DNA of 52,383 nucleotides, from assembly GCA_945917985.1 (NCBI GenBank), contig CAMEIH010000016.1, forward strand, positions 1 through 52,383, read 5' to 3'. Below the pieces are notes generated by a model that was given only the letters and a program-made list of their open reading frames with translations, had not been told where the DNA came from and made no database searches. How positions within the stretch are numbered: position 1 is the first letter of the stretch; each line of letters opens with the position of its first letter. Shown one piece after another: positions 19,001-26,949 of the stretch. The position numbers were made by a program, and so were the translations under genes. The stretch comes from an uncultured Clostridium sp. GTDB lineage: Bacteria > Bacillota > Clostridia > Lachnospirales > Lachnospiraceae.

Positions 19001-19028
19001 TATCTGTCCCGTTAAAAATAATATTCAT
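16011..19028 (-). CDS. Large protein of flagellin locus, possible FliK-like C-terminus (DUF6240-like)
   Basis: A 1005-residue, highly charged, mainly helical and low-cysteine protein with no signal peptide or membrane segment. I recall similar proteins in Lachnospiraceae next to flagellin, listed as DUF6240, but cannot confirm this. Residues about 880-970 (VTLRMIHKDGEESKVSVTLE, then a helix DDRLKELLASEDMEMGDIRF) look like the strand-helix-strand C-terminal domain of FliK, the hook-length control protein. It overlaps flagellin by 4 bases. The start follows GAGGGAACG. It could be a hook-length regulator, an export substrate or a filament-associated protein. Confidence 0.7.
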   Translation of the reverse strand: MNIIFNGTDNKVSTHSNVGRETTIYQGSESTGKVRTENFALDISGTVMDNSAYAGHGRTAEEVMQEAGSQDITARRNYMAVMSNSMSDEDFANLQKDGFHPGSTDIETVVTIVDEIKAALLKGGTEVIGYTDTLSGEKLESITGSKTFANELQKEFRRNDIPFTEENVKAVTDAYKALSEIPELSEGSLKYMIENEMEPSADHLYLASFAGAKDPGRQAQGYYAAGTVSGYYAKKPETIDYEQLMPQIEKVIGEAGYPIEDSTILDAKWLIEKGIPLTEDTFLRMEQLKGIAFPIGEKEFAACAASAIADGITPGKADITKKESFIKQAVSIEEKVQELQEQDVTVIVARDLPFQLKNLFAVHEEQKKDGGIFSGKDLTVQEADLIHKRELLEEVRLSMTVNANLKLLKSGYSIETAPMEELIEKLKAARRDGNSVLLQETEPEKAEEKGNLYQRTLYTLESIRTVPVQTVADITREDTLPVIEAKGKNLQAKYQQAGESYEALMTVPRRDMGDSIKKAFRNVDDILTDMRKELTAENQKVVRILGYNSMEMTEENFERIRKSEELLSGVIERMKPGTVLSMIREDVNPLAMSLSDLSAYLDQNFDHTEQDMESYSRFLYKLEKKKDITEEERSAFIGIYRLLRQIEKGDDAAVGAVAGSGASETLENLLSAVRSSKKKHMDYRVDDSFGGIQAKKSDAQSVTEQIRKGFIKTREDLEEVLKDEETELADKEYDHTLYEGIRSAAGSEEAVLRHLMDYGKPVTADYLLAAGEMLKGSGKMVDKLKKVLEKQRGSEAGKTDHDLSFSIENLTDSESAKEAYEEASDEWLSATAKEAFEEDNNSLDVKALNALHKQISFMKSMAREENYVMPVEIGGELTAVTLRMIHKDGEESKVSVTLETEVLGVNLAEFTVTDTGLSGYSSCGKEQGSRLLSENDDRLKELLASEDMEMGDIRFITGENQEQKEFLLRTEKGRKSGQTADTLYRAAKAYIVFVREISRKGSMEL

Positions 19029-19063
19029 AAACGTTCCCTCAATGTAGTGGTATCTGTATCCTG

Positions 19064-19097
19064 AAAAAAAGGATGAATGTAACTGCTACATTCACCC
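19064..19097 (-). terminator. Terminator after glgB
   Basis: On the minus strand a stem GGGTGAATGTA-gcagt-TACATTCATCC (19071-19097) is followed by seven T residues (19064-19070). It ends the TPR protein-glgB transcript 35 bases past the glgB stop. Confidence 0.9.
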
Positions 19098-19100
19098 TTT

Positions 19101-19127
19101 ATTTCGGCATTTCTATTTTATTTCTTA
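19101..19127 (-). promoter_or_regulatory. Possible sigma-28 (SigD) promoter for the flagellin locus
   Basis: On the minus strand TAAG (19124-19127) is 15 bases from GCCGAAAT (19101-19108), one or two mismatches from the flagellar sigma-28 consensus TAAA-N15-GCCGATAA. It lies between glgB and the flagellar gene. The predicted start at about 19094 falls inside the glgB terminator stem. The match may be chance. Confidence 0.32.
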
Positions 19128-19131
19128 ACCT

Positions 19132-21048
19132 TTAAAAAAGAAAGATTGCCGCACTGTAAGGCGGAAGATCAAGAGAAATACTGTACTTCCGATAATTGCA
19201 CGGTTTCGACACAGCTGTAATTTCTTTTGGAATAGCTTCTCCCATTCCTCCAAACCTTTCCTCACAGCTGTTAAGCAAAAGCTTGTATTTCTTCTTCTTG
19301 GGTACTCCAAGTTGATATTTTTCCCATTTCATAGGTGTCATATTGATGACAAACAACAAATTATTTCTGCCGCTTTCGGACTTCCTGATAAAGCTGTATG
19401 TACTTCTGTCCTTGTCATCACAGTTCATCCATTCAAAGCCTGCCCAGTTGTTATCATTCTCATACATGCAGGGGTATTTACGATAAATGTTAAGAAGTTC
19501 TTTTACATATTCCTGCATACCTTTATTAAGATCATTGGAAAGAAGGAACCAGTCAAGCTCTCTCTCTTCACTCCATTCCCTCTCCTGTCCGAATTCCTGT
19601 CCCATGAACAGAAGCTTCTTTCCGGCATGACCAAACATATAAGTATATCCGGCTCTCAAATTTGCATACTTATCAACCTTATATCCGGGCATCTTTTCCA
19701 CCATGGAACATTTCAGGTGTACCACTTCATCATGTGACAGAGGCAGGATATAATGCTCGCTTTCATTATAGGACATAGCGAATGTCATGGCATAATGGTT
19801 GTCTTTTCTGAAATAGGGATCCAGCTTCATATACTCGCAGAAATCATGCATCCATCCCATATTCCACTTGAAACTGAAGCCAAGTCCGTCATCCTCAATA
19901 TCGTGAGTTACTTTAGGCCAGGCTGTAGATTCCTCTGCAATGGTCATAAAACCGGGATAAGTACCACGAATCACCGAATTCAGATGTTTGAAGAACTCAA
20001 TTGCCTCCAGATTCTTATTATCGCCGTATTTGTTGGGAACCCACTGACCATCCTGCTTACCGTAGTCAAGGTAAAGCATGGATGCCACTGCATCAACACG
20101 GATACCGTCAACATGATATTCCTTGATCCAGAACAAAGCATTGGCAATCAGGAAATTCTTAACCTCATTCTTACCATAATTGAAAATCTTGGTACCCCAG
20201 TCGGGATGTTCCCCTTTTCTGGGATCGGGATCTTCAAAAATACACTGTCCGTCAAATCTTCCCAGTCCGTGGGCATCTGTGGCAAAATGAGCCGGTACCC
20301 AGTCGAGAATGACGCCTATCTTATTCTTGTGAAGCTTGTTCACAAGATACATAAAGTCGGAAGGCTCTCCGTATCTGGCGGTGGGCGCGTAGTAGCCTGT
20401 TACCTGATATCCCCAGGAACCATCATAGGGATACTCCGCAATTCCCATCAGCTCCACATGGGTATATTTCATTTCCTTCAGATAATCAACTATCCTGTCT
20501 GCAAATTCCCTGTAATTGTAAAAGCCCTTTTCCTCCGGTCTTGGATGACGCATCCAGGAACCAATATGACATTCATAAATTGCCAACGGCTCCCTATAAT
20601 AGTCCTTCTCATCCCTTTCCTTCATCCAGGCATCGTCTGTCCACTTAAATCCCGAAATGTCTGTAGTCTTTGATGCCGTGCCCGGGCGAAGCTCCGCATA
20701 ATTGGCAAAAGGATCTGCCTTATAAAGCTTTTCTCCCTTTGGTGTTGTGATCAGGAATTTGTAAAGTTCTCCGGTTCCCACTCCGGGAATAAATACTTTC
20801 CATATTCCTCCGGGTCCTAATTTTGTCATCGGCGCCGCCGTCTCATCCCAGTTATTAAAGGTACCGATCACATGGACACTTGCCGCATTGGGCGCCCATA
20901 CGCCGAAAAACATACCTTTTTTCCCATTCTCTACGGAAGGATGTGCGCCCAGCTTCTTGTAGATGTCGTAATGAGTACCCTGGGCAAATAAATACTGATC
21001 CGCCTCTGAAATAAATACCGTTGCTTCTGTCTGCTTCTTTCTGTTCAT
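19132..21048 (-). CDS. glgB: 1,4-alpha-glucan branching enzyme
   Basis: Makes alpha-1,6 branches in glycogen. At 638 residues it has an N-terminal CBM48 domain (about 40-125, FFGVWAPNAASVHVIGTFN) and a GH13 barrel with DWVPAHFATDAHGL, GIRVDAVASMLY (nucleophile Asp), TIAEESTAWP (acid Glu) and PLSHDEVVH. A C-terminal beta domain ends the protein. The start follows GGGGG. It is 15 bases downstream of the TPR protein gene and ends at a strong terminator. No other glycogen gene is in the window. Confidence 0.95.
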   Translation of the reverse strand: MNRKKQTEATVFISEADQYLFAQGTHYDIYKKLGAHPSVENGKKGMFFGVWAPNAASVHVIGTFNNWDETAAPMTKLGPGGIWKVFIPGVGTGELYKFLITTPKGEKLYKADPFANYAELRPGTASKTTDISGFKWTDDAWMKERDEKDYYREPLAIYECHIGSWMRHPRPEEKGFYNYREFADRIVDYLKEMKYTHVELMGIAEYPYDGSWGYQVTGYYAPTARYGEPSDFMYLVNKLHKNKIGVILDWVPAHFATDAHGLGRFDGQCIFEDPDPRKGEHPDWGTKIFNYGKNEVKNFLIANALFWIKEYHVDGIRVDAVASMLYLDYGKQDGQWVPNKYGDNKNLEAIEFFKHLNSVIRGTYPGFMTIAEESTAWPKVTHDIEDDGLGFSFKWNMGWMHDFCEYMKLDPYFRKDNHYAMTFAMSYNESEHYILPLSHDEVVHLKCSMVEKMPGYKVDKYANLRAGYTYMFGHAGKKLLFMGQEFGQEREWSEERELDWFLLSNDLNKGMQEYVKELLNIYRKYPCMYENDNNWAGFEWMNCDDKDRSTYSFIRKSESGRNNLLFVINMTPMKWEKYQLGVPKKKKYKLLLNSCEERFGGMGEAIPKEITAVSKPCNYRKYSISLDLPPYSAAIFLF

Positions 21049-21063
21049 ATGAAAGCCCCCAAT

Positions 21064-23838
21064 TTAATAATGCATAAAATCCTTTTCTCTCAGGATAATC
21101 ATATCCTCTTCATCATAGCGTTTGCCGAGCAGGATATCAAAGAAATGCTTCGGTGTCTTTTTATCTGCATAATAAATCGCTTCATCCACAATTTCTTCAA
21201 TCTCTGCCAGGGTTACTTCATGATCGCTCGTCTGCATATCCGCAATTCTGGTATGAAGAGCAAGAACTCCAAGTTCATCGATCACATACTCCTGATCAAG
21301 TGCGTATTTCTTTGCATATTTTACAAGAGTCTGATCGTCCAGAGCCTCGACATCCACTCTTAAATTAAAGAGAGTGTTAAGAGCCGCATGCTTGGAAAGA
21401 AATTTTTCCATGGAATCCTTTTTGTCCTCAAGAAGGACAATCAGTCCTCTTCCCTCCTGATTCAACTCCTTTACAAGAGCATCCACCGTATTCCTTTTCA
21501 TGGTTGCTGCACTCTCGATAATCAGTGCTCCCCCTGAAAGCTTTGAAAGGGTTGCCCCCACATCCTTCTTGTTCATATTACTTCCGGAAATTTTGGCAAC
21601 TTTTCCGGAAAAATTATTATCGGACAGCTGAATTTCCTTAACCAAAAGCTTTGCCAGTGCAGTGGTTCCGGTACCTTCTTCGCCGGTAATAACCACATTA
21701 CCCGTATAGGATGCCATGCTGATATTATCGATGGCCTCCACAATCTGCCTTCTGGTCTTCTTGTGATGGATGAAAGGAGCAAACTGTTCTCTCTCACTCT
21801 TTGTCATCTCTCTTGCCTGAGATTTATCCTCTGTTTTTTCCTTCTGTTCTGCTTCCGAAGAAGGATCAGCCTCATCGGCATTTACGGATTCCTCCTGCAA
21901 TTCTTCTGCTGATTTCTCTTCCGAATGCGATTCTGCTGCTTCATCAGAATCTTCCGTTGATTCCGGTTCCACTTCCGGCTCTTTTTCAGGGATTTCTTCC
22001 GGCTCTGCTTCGGTTTCCACCGTTTCCTCAGAAATCTCTTCCGACTCTGCTTCCGTTTCCACTGTTTCCTCAGAAATCTTTTCCGGCACCGTCTCCGTTT
22101 CAGATACTTCATTCAGAATTTCTTCTACTTCTGTCTCTTCAGCGCTTGGCTCTTCTTCGGTCAGAGGTTTATCGTCTTTCGTCTGACTCTCAATATCAGA
22201 AACTTTGACAACCTTAGGACGCTGCTCATCTGCTTTCTTTTTGCTCTCCTTGATAGCCGCATCTACCATTGCTTTTTCAAGCTCTTCCAAAAGCCCTGTC
22301 TTGGTAGCCTCGTCAAAATCCGCAAAAAGTGAATCTGTCTGCTTATGAACACGCTGCTTGATCTCCTCAAGCATCTTCTGTTCATTTTCTTTCTTCATTC
22401 TTTCCCATTCAGCCATAACATCATCAATACTGAGCTGTCCGGTAATCTGCTTCTCTATCTTTTCTTCTTCAGGAACCACCAGACTGATCTGTCCGTCATA
22501 TTCCTGAGAAAGAATATTATCATAGCCTGAAGGCTTATGAAAAGTTCTGATCACTCCTGTGTTGCTTACGGAGGGAGACGGGCTTGCCGCCGGAATATTA
22601 ATAGCTTTTCCCTCTGTATATTCAGGTCTCTGCGCTACCTTTGACACAGATTCCTGCATGGAAGCAATGTTTTTTGCGGTCTCTGCATCCTTCTCCACAA
22701 GCTCAGAAACCACATCATTGATATTGACTTCCGACGTATTTCCAAAAAATACTTCTTCAGAAGAAGTCTTTTCTACAGTTTCTGAGGGTTTTACAGGTTC
22801 AGCAGATCTTTCCGAGACCATCTCTTCACTGATCATCTGCATCTCATCTGTATCCTGTCTGATAGGAGGTATCTCTTCCGACTGCATTTTCTCTTCCGGA
22901 ACTGCCTCTTCGACAGAAGAAGAATCCTCTTCTGCCTCCTGTTCCTCTTCGTCTTCCTGTATCTGTTCTACGGGCTGATCGTTCAGAAACTCCTTCATGC
23001 TTTCTGCAAGCTCTCTCTGGAGATTGATGGTGTTATACTGACTGACATCAACGGTTTTCACCTGAATATCGTCAAGCTCCTTGCCGGGAAGCTCCTGGGT
23101 AGGATCAGTCAGGACATTCTGCGCTTTGCTGAATTCATCATCCTCTTCGTCCTCAGTTTCCTTTTCCGCTTCTTCTCTGATTGCTTTTCCTTCCGTCACA
23201 ATATCGGCCTCAATGATGCCGCCTGTATGCTTCATCTGTTCGTATTTCTGCTGCTGTTCCTCTGTCAGCGGCTGATGAAGCTGCTTCAGTTCCAATGCTT
23301 TGAGGACATAACGTCCGTCCCCGAACCACAGAAACATCTCATCGCACTCTTCTACGCACTTGGATTCCAGTCCTACTCTGTGATATAAATAAGCAAGTTC
23401 ATAAGCCCACTTCTCGCGATAGTCCTTTTTCTTAAATTCCTCAAGAACCGCAATTCTTTCCTCCAGACTTACCTCCTGCGCTTCATATAACTTATATTGA
23501 AGCACATACCTTCCGGAATCCTTCGGTGCAAGCTGTACAAATTCTTTATAATATTCAATGGCCTGCACATATTCTTCCAGTTTAATGGAAAGCTCACATA
23601 AAGAGTATACGATTGCTCGTCCTCCTGTATGCTTTTCATAAGCAAGAAGAAGAATATCCCTGCTGTCCTCGTATCTTCTGTTGATCTTATATAAGTCACT
23701 GATGGTGCATAACATCATGACACTTTTGACTCTGCGCCAGTCTATGGTGTCAGCTATCTTGACTGCTTCCGCATAATCGCCTTCCGCGATCAATGATTTA
23801 ATTTCATCTGCGCGTACTTTATATTCGTATTTATCCAA
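21064..23838 (-). CDS. TPR protein with acidic repeats and AAA-like C-terminal domain
   Basis: About 924 residues in three parts. Residues 1-200 are helical repeats of TPR type (YAEAVKIADTID, YVQAIEYYKEFVQLAPKD). Residues about 210-680 are very acidic and low-complexity, with EETVETEAE-type repeats. Residues about 690-880 resemble an AAA module, but its P-loop is GEEGTGTT, lacking the Lys, and the Walker B site reads LIIES. It may be a scaffold that does not hydrolyse ATP. The TTG at 23838 has GAGGTGAG 4 bases upstream and is better than a TTG at 23871. Co-transcribed with glgB, so a role in glycogen particles is possible but unproven. Confidence 0.75.
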   Translation of the reverse strand: MDKYEYKVRADEIKSLIAEGDYAEAVKIADTIDWRRVKSVMMLCTISDLYKINRRYEDSRDILLLAYEKHTGGRAIVYSLCELSIKLEEYVQAIEYYKEFVQLAPKDSGRYVLQYKLYEAQEVSLEERIAVLEEFKKKDYREKWAYELAYLYHRVGLESKCVEECDEMFLWFGDGRYVLKALELKQLHQPLTEEQQQKYEQMKHTGGIIEADIVTEGKAIREEAEKETEDEEDDEFSKAQNVLTDPTQELPGKELDDIQVKTVDVSQYNTINLQRELAESMKEFLNDQPVEQIQEDEEEQEAEEDSSSVEEAVPEEKMQSEEIPPIRQDTDEMQMISEEMVSERSAEPVKPSETVEKTSSEEVFFGNTSEVNINDVVSELVEKDAETAKNIASMQESVSKVAQRPEYTEGKAINIPAASPSPSVSNTGVIRTFHKPSGYDNILSQEYDGQISLVVPEEEKIEKQITGQLSIDDVMAEWERMKKENEQKMLEEIKQRVHKQTDSLFADFDEATKTGLLEELEKAMVDAAIKESKKKADEQRPKVVKVSDIESQTKDDKPLTEEEPSAEETEVEEILNEVSETETVPEKISEETVETEAESEEISEETVETEAEPEEIPEKEPEVEPESTEDSDEAAESHSEEKSAEELQEESVNADEADPSSEAEQKEKTEDKSQAREMTKSEREQFAPFIHHKKTRRQIVEAIDNISMASYTGNVVITGEEGTGTTALAKLLVKEIQLSDNNFSGKVAKISGSNMNKKDVGATLSKLSGGALIIESAATMKRNTVDALVKELNQEGRGLIVLLEDKKDSMEKFLSKHAALNTLFNLRVDVEALDDQTLVKYAKKYALDQEYVIDELGVLALHTRIADMQTSDHEVTLAEIEEIVDEAIYYADKKTPKHFFDILLGKRYDEEDMIILREKDFMHY

Positions 23839-23900
23839 GGTGCTCACCTCATAATATTTTTCTGAAATCAAAAAATAATATCCCTATTTTTCATTTTTTA

Positions 23901-23929
23901 AGTGTACCATAAGGTCATGCTTATGTCAA
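23901..23929 (-). promoter_or_regulatory. Promoter of the TPR protein-glgB operon
   Basis: On the minus strand TTGACA (23924-23929) is separated by 17 bases from TACACT (23901-23906). It begins 28 bases past the rsmA stop. I saw no clear terminator between, so some read-through from rsmA is possible. Confidence 0.72.
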
Positions 23930-23956
23930 AAACATCATAGCAAAAACCATTCAAAA

Positions 23957-24826
23957 TCATTTGATTTTTCTGTATAAAATATTGCTTAAGTCAGCAAATT
24001 CCCGAAGGGTCAGAGCCTCCCCTCTGATAGATGGACTTAACTCCATCTGCAAAAGTGCCTCCTCTGCCTGCTGCCGCGTAATTCCAAGTTCTCTGGCATT
24101 GGCAAGACCATTTGCAAGAGTTTTCCTTCTCTGATTAAAAGCTGCCTTTATGACTGCAAACAGAAATGCCTCATCCTCCGTCTCCACCGGAGGTTTTTCA
24201 TATCTGTCCAGTCTGATCACAGCACTTCCCACATTAGGTTTCGGAATAAAACAGGCCGGGGAAACATAAGCGATAACCTCCGGTCTGGCATAATACTGCA
24301 CCGCAAGTGACAGCGCTCCGTAATCCTTGGTTCCGGGTCCCACCTGCATTCTGTCCGCTACTTCTTTCTGTACCATAATAGTAATACTCTTCAAAGGAAC
24401 ATGACTCTCAAAAAGTCCCATAATAATAGGTGTTGTAATATAGTAAGGAAGATTTGCCACTACTTTGATGGGTTTTCCCTGATTTTTTTCCTGTACCAGT
24501 CTTTCTATATCTACTTTCAAAATATCTTCATTAATTACGGTAACATTGTTGTAAGAAGATAAGGTATCACCAAGGATGGGGATCAGTGACTTATCTATCT
24601 CTACAGCAACCACTTCTCTGGCACTTTCTGCCAGATACTGGGTCATGGTTCCGATCCCTGGACCGATTTCCAGTACAAAATCCTCCTTTGTGACCTCCGC
24701 AGACTCTACGATCTTCGTAAGGATATTACTGTCGATCAGAAAATTCTGCCCAAAACGTTTTTGAAAATTAAAATTGTATTTTTTTAAAATTTCTATGGTT
24801 CCCTTAGGATTTCCGAGTGTAGGCAT
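23957..24826 (-). CDS. rsmA: 16S rRNA (adenine(1518)-N6/adenine(1519)-N6)-dimethyltransferase
   Basis: KsgA/RsmA dimethylates two adjacent adenines near the 3' end of 16S rRNA during small-subunit assembly. The 289-residue protein shows the SAM site VLEIGPGIGTMTQYL, the acidic VAVEID, NEDIL, and the catalytic motif NLPYYITTPI (IV). The C-terminal helical domain has AAFNQRRKTLANGL. The start follows AAAGGAG, just past the tatD stop, as in Bacillus where tatD-rnmV-ksgA are linked. The RNase M5 gene is absent between them. Confidence 0.96.
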   Translation of the reverse strand: MPTLGNPKGTIEILKKYNFNFQKRFGQNFLIDSNILTKIVESAEVTKEDFVLEIGPGIGTMTQYLAESAREVVAVEIDKSLIPILGDTLSSYNNVTVINEDILKVDIERLVQEKNQGKPIKVVANLPYYITTPIIMGLFESHVPLKSITIMVQKEVADRMQVGPGTKDYGALSLAVQYYARPEVIAYVSPACFIPKPNVGSAVIRLDRYEKPPVETEDEAFLFAVIKAAFNQRRKTLANGLANARELGITRQQAEEALLQMELSPSIRGEALTLREFADLSNILYRKIK

Positions 24827-24838
24827 TTCTTTCTCCTT

Positions 24839-25630
24839 TTATATGTGAAACAGCTTTCTGGCATTTTCTTCCGTAATCTCAATGACCCGCTCCGGCTCTA
24901 CTTTTTTGATCTCACTGATTGCCTGTACCACATAGGGAAGATTTAAGGAACTGTTTCTCTTTCCCCTGTTTGGAACAGGTGCAAGATATGGGCAATCTGT
25001 TTCCAACAGAATACTGTCCATCGGCAGATATTCTACCACTTCCTTCAGCTTTCTGGAATTCTTAAAGGTGAGTACGCCGCCGATTCCGAAAGAAAACCCC
25101 ATATCCAGAAAATCTCCGGCAAGTTCCCTTGAATAGGAATAACAGTGAACAATACCTCCGTTTTCTCCCGCCTGCTGTGCTTTCATGATTTCATAGGTAT
25201 CCTTTGCCGCCTCTCTGGAATGAATGATGATAGGAAGCTTCACCTCTTTGGCAACCACGATCTGTCTTTCAAACCATTCTTTCTGTATCTCTTTGTCCGG
25301 CTGCTCCTCATCATTCCAATAATAATCAAGCCCAATTTCTCCGATTGCCGCCACCTTACCGCCATTTTGAACGGAATGGGAAAAGGCTGTTTCTTTCAGC
25401 CATATCATATATTCTTCATTCAGTTCTTTCGTTCCGGAAGGATGTACGCCGAGAGCTGCATAGATAAAAGGATATTCCTCTGAGAGGGCAAGGGATTTTT
25501 TAGAGCTTTCCATATCGGCACCAACATTTACTATGGTGCCAATTCCATTCTCTGTCATATTTAAGAGTAATTCTTCTCTGTCTTCGTCAAATGCCTCATC
25601 ATCATAATGTGCATGAGTGTCAAATATCAC
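24839..25630 (-). CDS. tatD: TatD family metal-dependent hydrolase (DNase)
   Basis: A 263-residue TIM-barrel metalloenzyme of the TatD DNase family, thought to be a 3'-5' exonuclease on DNA or RNA. Metal ligands are visible in FDTHAHYDD, GEIGLDYYW, IIHSREA, VHCYS and LETDCPYLAP. It starts with GTG at 25630, 7 bases after AGGAGG. It is the first gene of the tatD-rsmA operon, whose promoter interlocks with that of the opposite tRNA-Lys. Confidence 0.94.
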   Translation of the reverse strand: MIFDTHAHYDDEAFDEDREELLLNMTENGIGTIVNVGADMESSKKSLALSEEYPFIYAALGVHPSGTKELNEEYMIWLKETAFSHSVQNGGKVAAIGEIGLDYYWNDEEQPDKEIQKEWFERQIVVAKEVKLPIIIHSREAAKDTYEIMKAQQAGENGGIVHCYSYSRELAGDFLDMGFSFGIGGVLTFKNSRKLKEVVEYLPMDSILLETDCPYLAPVPNRGKRNSSLNLPYVVQAISEIKKVEPERVIEITEENARKLFHI

Positions 25631-25712
25631 AGTGTTTCCTCCTGCTGTCTGCCTTAATAGTTCTGAAAAAAACTACACGGAAAAACATTCTTAAAATTTT
25701 TTTAAAAAATGC

Positions 25713-25741
25713 TTGCATTTCAAAATGCATTATACTATAAT
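25713..25741 (+). promoter_or_regulatory. Promoter of tRNA-Lys
   Basis: TTGCAT (25713-25718) is separated by 17 bases from TATAAT (25736-25741), with a start near 25748, 37 bases before the tRNA. It overlaps the opposite tatD promoter. Confidence 0.75.
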
Positions 25742-25757
25742 AACACTTGCGTTGCAA
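25729..25757 (-). promoter_or_regulatory. Promoter of tatD-rsmA
   Basis: On the minus strand TTGCAA (25752-25757) is separated by 17 bases from TATAAT (25729-25734). The two opposite -10 boxes are one base apart (ATTATA-C-TATAAT), so each promoter occupies the other's start region. Confidence 0.75.
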
Positions 25758-25784
25758 ATGATGCACGTTTTTAACAAAAGAAAT

Positions 25785-25857
25785 GCACCGCTAGCTCAGT
25801 TGGTAGAGCACCTGACTCTTAATCAGGGTGTCCAGGGTTCGAGCCCCTGGCGGTGCA
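25785..25857 (+). tRNA. tRNA-Lys (anticodon CTT)
   Basis: A 73-base cloverleaf with acceptor arm GCACCGC/GCGGTGC, D-loop AGTTGGTA, anticodon stem CCTGA/TCAGG around CTCTTAA (anticodon CTT at 25818-25820, reading AAG), and T-loop TTCGAGC. The CCA end is not encoded. Confidence 0.97.
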
Positions 25858-25863
25858 CTTACG

Positions 25864-25913
25864 AGTACCATTTTTGAGGACATAAGAGCCTTGGGGATGG
25901 TGCTTTTCTTTTT
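25864..25913 (+). terminator. Terminator after tRNA-Lys
   Basis: An 8-bp stem AGTACCAT/ATGGTGCT (25864-25871 and 25897-25904, one G-U pair) with a 25-base loop is followed by TTTTCTTTTT. It sits 6 bases past the tRNA and just before the convergent AraC gene. Confidence 0.68.
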
Positions 25914-25922
25914 CATCCATTT

Positions 25923-26807
25923 TTATTCTTTATCTGTTTTTGCATGTTGCATTTTAAACTGCTTCGGTGTTACCCCTTTCCATTTCCGAAAAATCTTGAT
26001 CAGATGACTGCTGTCCGAAAATCCTGTTTCCTGACTGATATAGCTTAAGTCAAAATCTGTAAAGAGCAGCATATCTTCCACCTTGCTAACTCTGATGAAT
26101 TCAATATATTCTTTGCAGGAACGACCATAGTACTGCTTAAAATTTTTTGCAAAGTAAGAATAGCTCATATTGCACATATCAGCAAGTTCTTCTACTCGAA
26201 TAGGTTCTCCCACATGGTTGTCTATATATTCCGTAATAGCATGAATGGAATCGGTTTCCTTTGCATACTCCGAAGCTTTGTCAGTATCAAATCCCTTTTC
26301 TCTCCATTTTCTGATCAGACGCACCAAAAGATAACAGATCTTATTATGAACAACAATATCATAACCATAATCTCTCTTATCCAGTTCTTTCCAGCATTCC
26401 TCAAAAATATCTTCTACCGCGATATCTTCGATTTCTTCTTCCTTAAAATAGATGGAAGCAGCCTCATTTTTTCTGGCGCTGCTCAAAATAGCACGTATTT
26501 TGGGTGCATAGCTGTTTTCCGTATAGAGCTTATTGATATCAAATTTCAACACGCTATATTTTAACGGCACATTTGTTGCTGTATAAATAGAATGTACCGC
26601 CTCCGGATGGAAGAGGATCATATCACCCGGTTCAACAACATAGCTTTTCCCGTCACACTCTATCAGCCCTGTTCCCTCTTTCATGTAAATAATCTCCATA
26701 AAATAGTGCCAATGAGGTCTGATTGGGAAACCCATAGTGGATGTATCATACAAAAAAGCTTCATATGGTGAGTTTAAAGTATCACTGTATTCAAATAAGT
26801 ATTGCAT
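25923..26807 (-). CDS. AraC family regulator with cupin sensor domain
   Basis: A 294-residue sugar-type regulator. The first 100 residues form a cupin (PHWHYFMEIIYMKEGTG, then EPGDMILFHPEAVHS) that probably binds a sugar. The last 100 hold two helix-turn-helix motifs (VEELADMCNMSYSYFAKNFK and DLSYISQETGFSDSSHLIKIF). The start follows AAGGTG. It is divergent from the GH113-like gene across 142 bases, so it probably controls that gene and the ABC transporter. Confidence 0.92.
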   Translation of the reverse strand: MQYLFEYSDTLNSPYEAFLYDTSTMGFPIRPHWHYFMEIIYMKEGTGLIECDGKSYVVEPGDMILFHPEAVHSIYTATNVPLKYSVLKFDINKLYTENSYAPKIRAILSSARKNEAASIYFKEEEIEDIAVEDIFEECWKELDKRDYGYDIVVHNKICYLLVRLIRKWREKGFDTDKASEYAKETDSIHAITEYIDNHVGEPIRVEELADMCNMSYSYFAKNFKQYYGRSCKEYIEFIRVSKVEDMLLFTDFDLSYISQETGFSDSSHLIKIFRKWKGVTPKQFKMQHAKTDKE

Positions 26808-26949
26808 AATAACACCTTACTTTTTCTTCCTGTTCAAATAGATTTTTACAATTTTTATACGGCTATATTATAGCGGATAAACGGTAAGAGTGCTATAGTT
26901 TTTATAAAATATAATTGTTATACTTTGATCACGGAAAGGAGCATAATGT

